Source: UBA1801 sp035353395
Lineage (GTDB): Bacteria > Acidobacteriota > Holophagae > Holophagales > Holophagaceae
DNA length: 16,504 bases
NCBI GenBank assembly: GCA_035353395.1
Contig: DAOPZL010000060.1
Span: 1 to 16,504 of the forward strand
Reading direction: 5' to 3'
Position numbers and translations under genes: made by a program. Under the pieces are notes generated by a model. It saw nothing but the letters and a program-made list of their open reading frames with translations. It was not told the DNA's origin and made no database searches. Positions 1-5,772 of the stretch are shown here, in pieces (position 1 is the first letter of the stretch; each line of letters begins with the position of its first letter).

Positions 1-1
1 C

Positions 2-433
2 TGGGAGCGGATGGTCCTCATGTTCCAGCTGGAGGTCGGGCAGAAGCTGCTCGGGCAGCCTGGCGAGAAGGCCTACGGGCCCCTCTCCGTCCTGGCCCAG
101 CTCACGACGCGGATGACCCGGCTGATGAAGCTGGGTCCTGGCGCCTTCCGGCCGGCGCCCAAGGTGGACTCGGTGGTGCTCCTCTTCGAGCCCCGGGGCG
201 ACGCTCCGGAGCACCCCCAGCGGAAGGAGATGCTGGCCCTGCTCCACCTGAGCTTCGCCCACCGGCGCAAGACCCTGGCCAACAACTGGCAGGCCCGGAT
301 GGCGCCCGGGGAGATCGCATCCATCCTGGAAGCTGTCGGCCTGCCGCCGGCCGTTCGGGCCGAAGCCGTGCCTCTGGAGACCTGGCTTTCCCTCCTGCAC
401 CGCCTGCGCATGGCGGGGCACCTCCTTTCGTGA
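2..433 (+). CDS. rsmA: RsmA (KsgA) 16S rRNA dimethyladenosine transferase, C-terminal part
   Basis: RsmA uses S-adenosylmethionine to dimethylate two adjacent adenosines near the 3' end of 16S rRNA during small-subunit maturation. The window opens inside the gene, so the AdoMet-binding N-terminal half is outside. The 143 visible residues carry family signatures: WERMVLMFQLEV followed by PGEKAYGPLSVLAQ at the end of the catalytic domain, then FRPAPKVDSVVLLFEP, then a helical C-terminal domain with LSFAHRRKTLANNW. These match the usual RsmA order, and the stop at 431-433 gives a normal C-terminus with no sign of truncation. The next gene lies 44 bases downstream on the same strand, in a segment of lower GC. 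Identification is confident from motifs. Confidence 0.95.
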   Translation, partial: WERMVLMFQLEVGQKLLGQPGEKAYGPLSVLAQLTTRMTRLMKLGPGAFRPAPKVDSVVLLFEPRGDAPEHPQRKEMLALLHLSFAHRRKTLANNWQARMAPGEIASILEAVGLPPAVRAEAVPLETWLSLLHRLRMAGHLLS

Positions 434-477
434 ACTCGGCGCACCCATGGGTTCATGCCGGGAGACATACTGGTTCC

Positions 478-897
478 ATGCCCCTTCCCCTTGAAACCTT
501 GACTGGCCAGATCCTGGAGGCCGCTTTCGACGTCTCAACGGAACTGGGACCTGGCTTCCTGGAATCGGTGTATGAAGGAGCTTTGTGCCTCGTGCTTCAG
601 GACAAGGGACTTCCGACGGAACGCCAAGTCCCGATTCCTGTCCATTTTCGGAACCACGTGATCGGCCAGTTCTGCGCGGATCTATTGGTGGAAGGCCAGG
701 TCATTCTTGAACTCAAAGCAGCAAAAGCTCTTGCGCCAGAGCACGTGGCCCAGACCCTGAACTACCTGAAAGCCACCGGTCTACCCGTCGCGATGCTCCT
801 GAATTTCGGCACCGCCAGGCTGGAATACAGGCGTTTCGATAACCGGTTTGCAAAAAGAATGATCAACAGGGATGAAGGGGATGCAGGGGATGACTGA
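478..897 (+). CDS. GxxExxY family protein, PD-(D/E)XK nuclease-like
   Basis: A 139-residue protein of the GxxExxY family (TIGR04256; Pfam calls the fold PDDEXK_3). Its biological role is not established. The family motif is clear at residues 24-32 (GPGFLESVY, with G26, E29 and Y32). A PD-(D/E)XK-like core follows: D68 in FCADLLVEG, then E78-L-K80 in VILELKAAKA, then a helix containing HVAQTLNYLKATG. The ATG at 478 is preferred because family members start a few residues before the LTGxILxAAxxV helix; an in-frame GTG at 430 overlapping the rsmA stop is the alternative. Hand-counted GC over 481-900 is about 56%, against about 70% in neighbours. The last roughly ten residues (INRDEGDAGDD) are translated from a GGGATGAA-type repeat, so the natural C-terminus probably lies near RRFDNRFAKR. 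This points to acquisition as part of a repeat-associated unit. Confidence 0.85.
   Translation: MPLPLETLTGQILEAAFDVSTELGPGFLESVYEGALCLVLQDKGLPTERQVPIPVHFRNHVIGQFCADLLVEGQVILELKAAKALAPEHVAQTLNYLKATGLPVAMLLNFGTARLEYRRFDNRFAKRMINRDEGDAGDD
865..894 (+). repeat. GGGATGAA-type repeat tract, forward copy
   Basis: AACA followed by three spaced GGGATG units (AACAGGGATGAAGGGGAT then GCAGGGGATGAC). It overlaps the 3' end of the GxxExxY reading frame. The same pattern occurs in reverse orientation at 1132-1164, so the two tracts form an imperfect inverted pair bracketing 895-1131. A shorter-unit relative forms the hairpin at 7741-7811. Confidence 0.75.
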
Positions 898-961
898 TGT
901 TGCGTTGCGGGTAACTGGGTGGAAACGGGATGGAGCTGCAGGCGTTTGTCTCGCGACCCAA

Positions 962-1086
962 GGCCTCCAGGTCGCCCGCTTCGCGGGGCGCGCGGCTTTG
1001 CCGCACGCGTTCATGCGGGGGCGGAGCCGCCACGCACGCTCGTGTGCTGCTCGGCTCCGCCCCCGCATGAACCTGACCTGGAGGCC
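962..1086. repeat. Large nested palindrome with cloverleaf-like folding potential
   Basis: Outer arms are a perfect 12-base inverted repeat, GGCCTCCAGGTC (962-973) and GACCTGGAGGCC (1075-1086). Inside is a perfect 21-base inverted repeat, 1009-1029 against 1052-1072, starting GTTCATGCGGGG and ending CCCCGCATGAAC, with a 22-base loop. The asymmetric left segment 974-1008 adds two small hairpins: CCCGC/GCGGG (975-979 with 983-987) and GCGGC/GCCGC (992-996 with 1000-1004). An RNA of either strand, or extruded DNA, could form an outer stem enclosing three hairpins. There is no T-run after it, so it is not a simple intrinsic terminator. It could be a REP/BIME-like dispersed repeat, a structured RNA or a recombination substrate. 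Confidence 0.8.
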
Positions 1087-1131
1087 GGGATTCGCTGTAC
1101 CCCTTCCTGCATATTCCGATTCCTGCCTCTG

Positions 1132-1164
1132 CTTTTATCCCCTTCATCCCCTGCATCCCTGTTA
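1132..1164 (-). repeat. GGGATGAA-type repeat tract, reverse copy
   Basis: On the minus strand this reads AACAGGGATGCAGGGGATGA followed by AGGGGATAAAAG. It is the inverted counterpart of 865-894. Its plus-strand beginning, GCTTTTATCCC[C/T]TTCATCC, is shared with the hairpin at 7741, including the preceding CT-rich bases, so the two are related dispersed elements rather than chance matches. Confidence 0.75.
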
Positions 1165-1209
1165 AACAAATCTTTTTATTTTCGCGACTCCCCTCTCCAA
1201 AGGACATCC

Positions 1210-2925
1210 ATGCAATCTCCCACACCTTTATTCGCAGCCTGGCAGGACCCCCCTGCGCGGGACGAGCTCCGCCTGATCCCCATCGGGGGCGTCGGCGAGT
1301 TCGGCATGAACGCGCTGGTGGTCCACACCGCCGAGAGCCTCTTCCTGGTGGACTGCGGGCAGCTCTTCCCCTCCGACGACCAGCCGGGCATCGATTCCAT
1401 CGTCCCCGACTTCGCCTACCTCGAGCCCTTCGCGGACCGCATCGACGCGGTGCTGCTGACCCACGGCCACGAGGACCACCTGGGGGCGCTGCCGTACTTC
1501 CTGGAGCGGTGGCCGGTGCCCGTCTACGGCACGGCCTTCACCCTGGGCCTGCTGGAAGGGAAGCTGAAGGAGTTCGAGATCAGGACCAAGGGGCTGCTGC
1601 GCGTGGTCGCGGATTTCGAGCGGCTGCCCATCGGCGGCGGGGAGATCGAGGCGGAGTGGATCCCCGTGACCCACAGCATCCCCGACGCCTGCGCCATCGC
1701 GCTGCACACCCGCCAGGGCGTGGTGGTCCACACGGGCGACTACAAGCTGGACCGGACTCCCGTGGACGGCCGCCGCACGGGCCTGAAGCGGCTGGGGGCG
1801 CTGGGCCGGGCGGGGGTCGCCGTGCTCCTGTCGGATTCCACGAACATCCTGAGGACCGGCGCCACCCCCTCCGAGGCGGTCTGCCGCGAGGGGCTGCGGG
1901 ACGCCTTCCTGAAGACGCCCGGCAAGCTGGTGGTGGCCACCTTCAGCTCCAACATCCACCGGATCCAGACCCTCCTGGACCTGGCCTACGAGGAAGGCAG
2001 GAAGGTCTGCCTGCTGGGCCGCTCCATGGAGCGCAACATCGCCATCGCCCGGGAACTGGGGCGCCTCAGGCTCCCGGACGACCTCTTCATCGAGGCCAGG
2101 GAGGCGCCCCTCTTCAAGCCCAGCCAGGTCCTGGTCCTCTGCACCGGCACCCAGGGCGAGGAGCGGAGCGGCCTCTCCCGGATGCTCCGGGGCGAGGTGA
2201 AGGGCCTGAAGTTCGCGGACGGCGACCGCCTGGTGCTCAGCTCCCGGGCGATCCCGGGCAACGAGGTCGCCATCTCCCGGATGCTGGACGACGCCGCCCG
2301 GCTGGGGGCGGAGACCACCGTGGAGGACCTGGGGCCGGTCCACGCCTCGGGGCACGGCTACCGGGGGGATTCGGAGACGATGATGCGCACCCTGAAGCCG
2401 CGCTACATGGTCCCCGTGCACGGGACCTACCGGAACCTCCGGGTCCACGGCCGCCTGGCGGAGACCCTCGGCTGGGACCGGGAGCACGTCCTGCTCCTGG
2501 ACGGCGGCGAGTGCCTGCAGCTCCGCGGGAACGGCCCGGCGCGCATCGCGGGGAGCGTGCCCGTGGGCAAGTGCTTCGTGGACCAGGGGGTCAGCCACAT
2601 GGTGGACGCCCGGGTGATCCACGACCGGCTGATCCTGCAGGAGGACGGCATCGTCGTGGCCACCCTGGTGGTGGATCCCGCCACCGGGGAACTGGCCCAG
2701 GACCCGACGATCCTCTCCCGGGGGTTCGTGGTCCTCTCCGACGACCAGGCCTACGGGGACCTGCTGCGCGGCGCCGTCCGGAAGGCCTACGAGGAGGCGC
2801 CCCCGGAGATCCGGAAGGACAAGGACCTCCTCATCGAGCTCCTCCGGCAGACCCTGCGCCGCCTCATCCGCAAGACGACGGAAACCCGTCCCATGGTGGT
2901 GCCCATGGTGCTGGAGACCCCGTGA
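1210..2925 (+). CDS. rnj: Ribonuclease J
   Basis: A 571-residue metallo-beta-lactamase/beta-CASP ribonuclease that processes and degrades RNA by endonucleolytic cleavage and 5'-to-3' exonuclease action; the length is typical for RNase J. The zinc-binding motif HGHEDH is at residues 85-90, THSIPDA at 154-160 and HTGDYK at 174-179. SDSTN is at 208-212. The beta-CASP region has ATFSSNIHRIQ, GRSMERN and LCTGTQGE, followed by HASGHGYRGD and PVHGTYRNLRVHGRLA. The ATG at 1210 is chosen because it has an AAAGGA Shine-Dalgarno five bases upstream and leads directly into the family N-terminus (DELRLIPIGGVGEFGMN). The frame is open further upstream, but that part is repeat sequence. Its stop abuts the stop of the convergent gene with no intervening base. 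Confidence 0.97.
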   Translation: MQSPTPLFAAWQDPPARDELRLIPIGGVGEFGMNALVVHTAESLFLVDCGQLFPSDDQPGIDSIVPDFAYLEPFADRIDAVLLTHGHEDHLGALPYFLERWPVPVYGTAFTLGLLEGKLKEFEIRTKGLLRVVADFERLPIGGGEIEAEWIPVTHSIPDACAIALHTRQGVVVHTGDYKLDRTPVDGRRTGLKRLGALGRAGVAVLLSDSTNILRTGATPSEAVCREGLRDAFLKTPGKLVVATFSSNIHRIQTLLDLAYEEGRKVCLLGRSMERNIAIARELGRLRLPDDLFIEAREAPLFKPSQVLVLCTGTQGEERSGLSRMLRGEVKGLKFADGDRLVLSSRAIPGNEVAISRMLDDAARLGAETTVEDLGPVHASGHGYRGDSETMMRTLKPRYMVPVHGTYRNLRVHGRLAETLGWDREHVLLLDGGECLQLRGNGPARIAGSVPVGKCFVDQGVSHMVDARVIHDRLILQEDGIVVATLVVDPATGELAQDPTILSRGFVVLSDDQAYGDLLRGAVRKAYEEAPPEIRKDKDLLIELLRQTLRRLIRKTTETRPMVVPMVLETP

Positions 2926-3432
2926 TCACTGCCCGGCGGCGCCTGGACGCTGGTTCTTGATCGCCTCGAACATGGCGTGCTGGATCTCCTCCATCAGGAG
3001 CAGGAGCCGGCCCTGCTGGGCGGGCGTGAGGGGATCCCGGACCTCGTCCTCGAACTTCCGCCTCAGGTCGTCGTGCTGCAGGCGCAGGGACGAGTACTGC
3101 TCCATCAGGGGACGGATCCGCGCGTTCTTCTCGTCCTCGGTGAGGGGGCTGAACAGGACGCCGCTGACCTGCTTCTGCAGCTGCTTCATGCGCAGCCGGT
3201 AGTTCCGCCCGTCCTGGTCGAACTGGGCCCAGCGGTCCGCGATGGCCTTGGCCCTGCCTTCCGGGATGCCGAGGGACTGCTGGAGGCGGTCCACCCTCAT
3301 CCGGTGGAGCCGGGTCAGGATCTCGCCCTGCCACGGGTCGCTTTTCGGCCCGCGCTCCTTGGGCGGGGACGGCGCGTTCTGGCCGAAGAGCAGGGTGGCG
3401 GGGAGGAGCAGGGAAAGCAGGGCGCGGGACAT
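2926..3432 (-). CDS. Secreted Spy/CpxP-like (LTxxQ) periplasmic protein
   Basis: A 168-residue protein with an N-terminal signal peptide (MSRALLSLLLPATLLFGQ) and then a highly charged, almost wholly helical mature region. An LTPAQQ motif at residues 135-140 is followed by the helix RLLLLMEEIQ, as in Spy/CpxP/ZraP-type periplasmic proteins, which act as chaperones or stress and metal sensors. SPLTEDEKNARI near residue 95 is a second LTxxE-like turn. The ATG at 3432 is chosen because GGAG lies about seven bases upstream and the signal peptide starts there; an in-frame GTG at 3456 directly after the upstream stop is the alternative. It is the third gene of the sigma/anti-sigma unit, which suggests a role in sensing or responding to envelope stress. 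The family call is moderate because these proteins diverge strongly. Confidence 0.75.
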   Translation of the reverse strand: MSRALLSLLLPATLLFGQNAPSPPKERGPKSDPWQGEILTRLHRMRVDRLQQSLGIPEGRAKAIADRWAQFDQDGRNYRLRMKQLQKQVSGVLFSPLTEDEKNARIRPLMEQYSSLRLQHDDLRRKFEDEVRDPLTPAQQGRLLLLMEEIQHAMFEAIKNQRPGAAGQ

Positions 3433-3456
3433 GGAGGACTCCAGGCGGCGGGACAC

Positions 3457-3942
3457 TCAGGGACGGGAGGCGGACTCCAGCTGCTGGAGCACCTGTTCGG
3501 CGTCCTCCTGGCTCAGGTCCGAGAGCTGGGAAAGGGCATCATCGCTTGCGCCGAAGGGGGTTTCCGGCACGAACTCGTTCAGGTCCGCGGGGGGCCTTTC
3601 CAGGCTGGCTTCCGCCGCGGGGGCGTTCTGGACCCGGCCGGCCAGGTAGCCGCCGACGCCGAGGGCCAGCGCCAGGCCCGCGGCGGCCAGCCAGAGCACA
3701 GGGTGATGGAAGGTGCCGTTCCCCCGCCGGGCGGGGAGCTTCCGGAGGACCCGTCCGGGCAGGCGCTCGAAATAGCCCGCCGGGACCAGGACCGGCGCGG
3801 CCTCCTCCTGGGCCAGCCAGAGCACGCGGGCCTCGCGGCAGGCGGGGCAGGTCTCCAGGTGGGCCAGGACCTCCTCCGGAAGCTCGAGGGGATTGGCTTC
3901 GATGGCTTTCATGGCGTTCTGGCAGGGAAGCGGGTCGCTCAT
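3457..3942 (-). CDS. Membrane-bound zinc-finger anti-sigma factor
   Basis: A 161-residue protein with the classic zinc-binding anti-sigma (ZAS) signature HX3CX2C at H28, C32 and C35 (HLETCPACREA). A single predicted transmembrane helix follows at about residues 81-102 (PVLWLAAAGLALALGVGGYL), then a roughly 60-residue acidic tail expected on the far side of the membrane. The cytoplasmic ZAS domain would hold the cognate ECF sigma factor inactive until a signal releases it. Its ATG overlaps the TGA of the sigma gene (ATGA), so the two are translationally coupled. The tail ends with LSDLSQEDAEQVLQQLES, a coiled or amphipathic stretch that could contact a periplasmic partner such as the Spy-like protein encoded next. 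The pairing is inference from gene order. Confidence 0.88.
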   Translation of the reverse strand: MSDPLPCQNAMKAIEANPLELPEEVLAHLETCPACREARVLWLAQEEAAPVLVPAGYFERLPGRVLRKLPARRGNGTFHHPVLWLAAAGLALALGVGGYLAGRVQNAPAAEASLERPPADLNEFVPETPFGASDDALSQLSDLSQEDAEQVLQQLESASRP

Positions 3943-4556
3943 GGCTTGGCTCCCTTCATCTGGCGGGTGAGGTTCTGGATGGCGTGGAAGATGTTGGCCT
4001 TGACGCTGCCCACCGAGGTGCCCATCTCCCGGGCGATGTCCTCGTACTTCCAGTCGTTCTGCAGCTTCAGCATCAGGGCCTGCTTCTGGCGCCTGGGCAG
4101 GCCCGGGAGGGCCTCGCGCAGCAGGCGCCGGGACTCCAGATCCAGCATGTGGGTCATCTGGTTGTCCTCCACCCGCAGGGCCGGGTGCTCCAGGCCGTCC
4201 TCCCCCGGCTCCAGGGACTCGTGTCCGGGACGGACGCGCTCCAGGAGGCTCAGGGCCTGGCGGGTCGCGATGGTGATGATCCAGGTGCGGAAGCTGGACT
4301 CGAAGCGGAACCCCGGCAGGGCTCGGTAGGCCCGCAGGAACGTCTCCTGGACGACGTCGTCGGCGTCCGGATGGTTCTTGACGATGGAGAAGGCCTTGCC
4401 GTAGACGTCCCGCTGGAAGCGCTCCATGAGATGGCCGAACGCCGCCTGGTCCCCGGCCTGGGCGGCCTCCACCCAGCCCAGGACCTCCGGAGCATGGTAG
4501 GGGGATTCGCTGGCGATCGGCGGCATGCAGGTCTCGTTCACGGGCTTGGCTATCAT
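3939..4556 (-). CDS. ECF-type RNA polymerase sigma-70 factor
   Basis: A 205-residue sigma factor with only regions 2 and 4, as in the ECF group. Region 2 is around residues 40-105, with NHPDADDVVQETFLRAYRAL (core RNA polymerase binding and -10 recognition) and FRTWIITIATRQAL. A loop without region 3 follows, then region 4 at about 150-197 (LPRRQKQALMLKLQ, then YEDIAREMGTSVGSVKANIF, the -35-binding helix-turn-helix). The ATG at 4556 is preferred because GGAG lies eight bases upstream; an in-frame GTG at 4595 is the alternative. It heads a unit with its anti-sigma factor and a Spy-like secreted protein and faces away from hpt. ECF sigmas usually activate their own promoter, but I could not assign one securely. 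Confidence 0.93.
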   Translation of the reverse strand: MIAKPVNETCMPPIASESPYHAPEVLGWVEAAQAGDQAAFGHLMERFQRDVYGKAFSIVKNHPDADDVVQETFLRAYRALPGFRFESSFRTWIITIATRQALSLLERVRPGHESLEPGEDGLEHPALRVEDNQMTHMLDLESRRLLREALPGLPRRQKQALMLKLQNDWKYEDIAREMGTSVGSVKANIFHAIQNLTRQMKGAKP

Positions 4557-4671
4557 GGAAGCAGCTCCATGCTGGAGCAAGCGGGATGCATCCACGGAAC
4601 TCGCTCCAAAAGGTAGACCCCGGAGCGGGAGCTGAGGTTGAATGGAAGCCTGCGACTATTCGGGAGACCAG
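4557..4671. promoter_or_regulatory. Divergent intergenic region between the ECF sigma gene and hpt
   Basis: This 115-base region must hold the start signals of two divergent units. A perfect hairpin, GCTCCA-TGC-TGGAGC, lies at 4564-4578. In the minus-strand transcript it includes the GGAG that serves as Shine-Dalgarno for the sigma gene, so folding would hide the ribosome binding site. For hpt, GGGAG at 4662-4666 is the ribosome binding site. No convincing -35/-10 pair was found on either strand. Confidence 0.5.
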
Positions 4672-5205
4672 ATGAGCACCTTCAAAGCCGGCATCGACAC
4701 CCTGCTGAGCGAAGCGGAGATCCGGCAGCGGGTCCACGAGATGGGCGAGCAGCTGACCCGGGACTACGAGGGCAAGGACTTGCTGGTGGTGGGGCTCCTG
4801 AACGGGGTCTTCATCTTCATGGCGGACCTGGTGCGGGCCATGGACATGTCCGTCGAGGTGGCCTTCATGCAGGTGGCGAGCTACGGCGGGAACACCGTGA
4901 GCACCGGCGAGGTGAACATCCTGCACGACCTGAAGCGCCCCATCGGCGGCCGCCACGTGCTGATCGTCGAGGACATCGTGGATACCGGCCTGACCCTGCA
5001 CAAGGTCAGCAACATGCTGAGGGACCGCCAGCCCGCCAGCCTGAGGATCGCCACCCTGCTGGACAAGCCGACCCGCCGGTGCGTGGAGGTGCCCGTCGAC
5101 TACGTGGGCTTCTCGATCGAGGACCGGTTCGCGGTGGGTTTCGGCCTGGACCTGGACGGCAAGTACCGCAACCTGCCCTTCGTGGGCATCTACAACCCCG
5201 CCTAG
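4672..5205 (+). CDS. hpt: Hypoxanthine (purine) phosphoribosyltransferase
   Basis: A 177-residue purine-salvage enzyme that joins hypoxanthine or guanine to PRPP to make IMP or GMP in the cytoplasm. The PRPP-binding loop is explicit at residues 99-106 (VEDIVDTG). The SYGG motif at 70-73 and LNGVFIFMADLVR at 43-55 are typical of the HPRT family, as is the C-terminal VGFSIEDRFAVGFGLD. Length is normal. The ATG at 4672 has GGGAG five bases upstream and aligns with the usual N-terminus; an in-frame ATG at 4642 has no ribosome binding site. The lptE-like gene starts three bases after its stop, so it probably heads an operon hpt-lptE-holA-prmC-like. Confidence 0.95.
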   Translation: MSTFKAGIDTLLSEAEIRQRVHEMGEQLTRDYEGKDLLVVGLLNGVFIFMADLVRAMDMSVEVAFMQVASYGGNTVSTGEVNILHDLKRPIGGRHVLIVEDIVDTGLTLHKVSNMLRDRQPASLRIATLLDKPTRRCVEVPVDYVGFSIEDRFAVGFGLDLDGKYRNLPFVGIYNPA

Positions 5206-5208
5206 CCC

Positions 5209-5772
5209 ATGAAACGGCTCCTTCCGTCCGCGCTCCTCGCCGCCCTCCTGGGCGCTTCCTTCCTGGGATGCACGGGCTACCACCGCCTGGACCACCGCCC
5301 CCGGAAGGCGGCCTGGATGGTGCAGGGGGAGACCGTCCGCATCGCGAGCTTCGCGAACCGCAGTCCGCGGCTGGGGCTCGAGGAGACCTTCCGGAAGGCC
5401 CTCGAGCACCGCATCGTGGCGGCCTCCCCCTGGAAGCTGGTGGGCCAGAACGCCGCCTCCCGGTGGGTGCTCCAGGGGACCATCGAGCACTACGAGGTGC
5501 GGGCCCTGGGACTCAATCTCGGGACTTCCACCTCCAAGGGCGCCGCGGGCACCGCCTCCCGCGTGGAGGTGATCGTCACCGGGTCCATGCAGCTGATGGA
5601 CGGCCAGACGGGCGCCCTCGTGATCGCCAGGCCCAGCCTCACCTTCTCCAACCAGTACCGGGTGGACCAGAATTTCGCCAGCATCAGCAACCGGGAGCTG
5701 GAGGTGCTCGACACCCTGGCGGACGACTTCGCCGAGAGCTTCCTCACCCAGCTCCTGGAAGGCAGCGAGTGA
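5209..5772 (+). CDS. lptE: LptE-like LPS-assembly lipoprotein
   Basis: A 187-residue lipoprotein with a clear signal peptide II: hydrophobic LLPSALLAALLGASF, then lipobox FLGC with the lipidated Cys at residue 21, directly followed by TGYHRL. The pattern C-x-GYxL, then VRIASFANRS, then GLEETFRKALEHRI is characteristic of LptE/RlpB-like proteins (PF04390). These plug the LptD barrel in the outer membrane and help deliver LPS to the surface. Position supports this: lptE next to holA is a widespread arrangement. Its stop overlaps the holA start by one base (TGATG). Family sequences are weakly conserved, so the call rests on lipobox, motif and context. No strong Shine-Dalgarno is seen, so coupling to hpt translation is likely. 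Confidence 0.82.
   Translation: MKRLLPSALLAALLGASFLGCTGYHRLDHRPRKAAWMVQGETVRIASFANRSPRLGLEETFRKALEHRIVAASPWKLVGQNAASRWVLQGTIEHYEVRALGLNLGTSTSKGAAGTASRVEVIVTGSMQLMDGQTGALVIARPSLTFSNQYRVDQNFASISNRELEVLDTLADDFAESFLTQLLEGSE

Larger units (their letters stand above)
898..1209. other. Gene-free 312-base segment between the GxxExxY gene and rnj
   Basis: No credible coding sequence. Frames that stay open here are low-complexity readings of repeats. The segment holds the nested palindrome 962-1086, the reverse GGGATGAA-type tract 1132-1164, and an AT-rich patch (about 1161-1183, including TCTTTTTATTTTC) directly before RNase J. The patch is the only promoter-like composition upstream of that gene, but no clear -35/-10 pair could be assigned. 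An AAAGGA ribosome binding site at 1199-1204 serves rnj. Confidence 0.7.

Noticed and set aside
865..1164. CRISPR array
   Set aside because: Units are 6-8 bases, contiguous and inverted, with no regular spacers and no cas genes in the window.
919..1209. Upstream extension of RNase J through the palindrome
   Set aside because: The extra residues are translated repeat sequence with no family match, whereas ATG 1210 has a good Shine-Dalgarno.
863..1225. Small open frames on both strands within the repeat region
   Set aside because: Their sequences (GMQGMKGIKAE, FYPLHPLHPC and similar) are direct readings of the GGGATGAA tracts and palindrome.
1228..2622. 464-codon minus-strand open frame opposite RNase J
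   Set aside because: A compositional shadow of rnj; no recognisable domain and no ribosome binding site.
3242..4616. Plus-strand open frames opposite the sigma/anti-sigma genes
   Set aside because: Antisense to genes with clear ECF and ZAS motifs; composition is Arg/Gly/Pro rich without domains.
4638..5771. Upstream in-frame extension of holA through hpt and the lptE-like gene
   Set aside because: It covers two well-supported genes in another frame. The overlapping ATG at 5772 fits operon structure and the HolA N-terminus.
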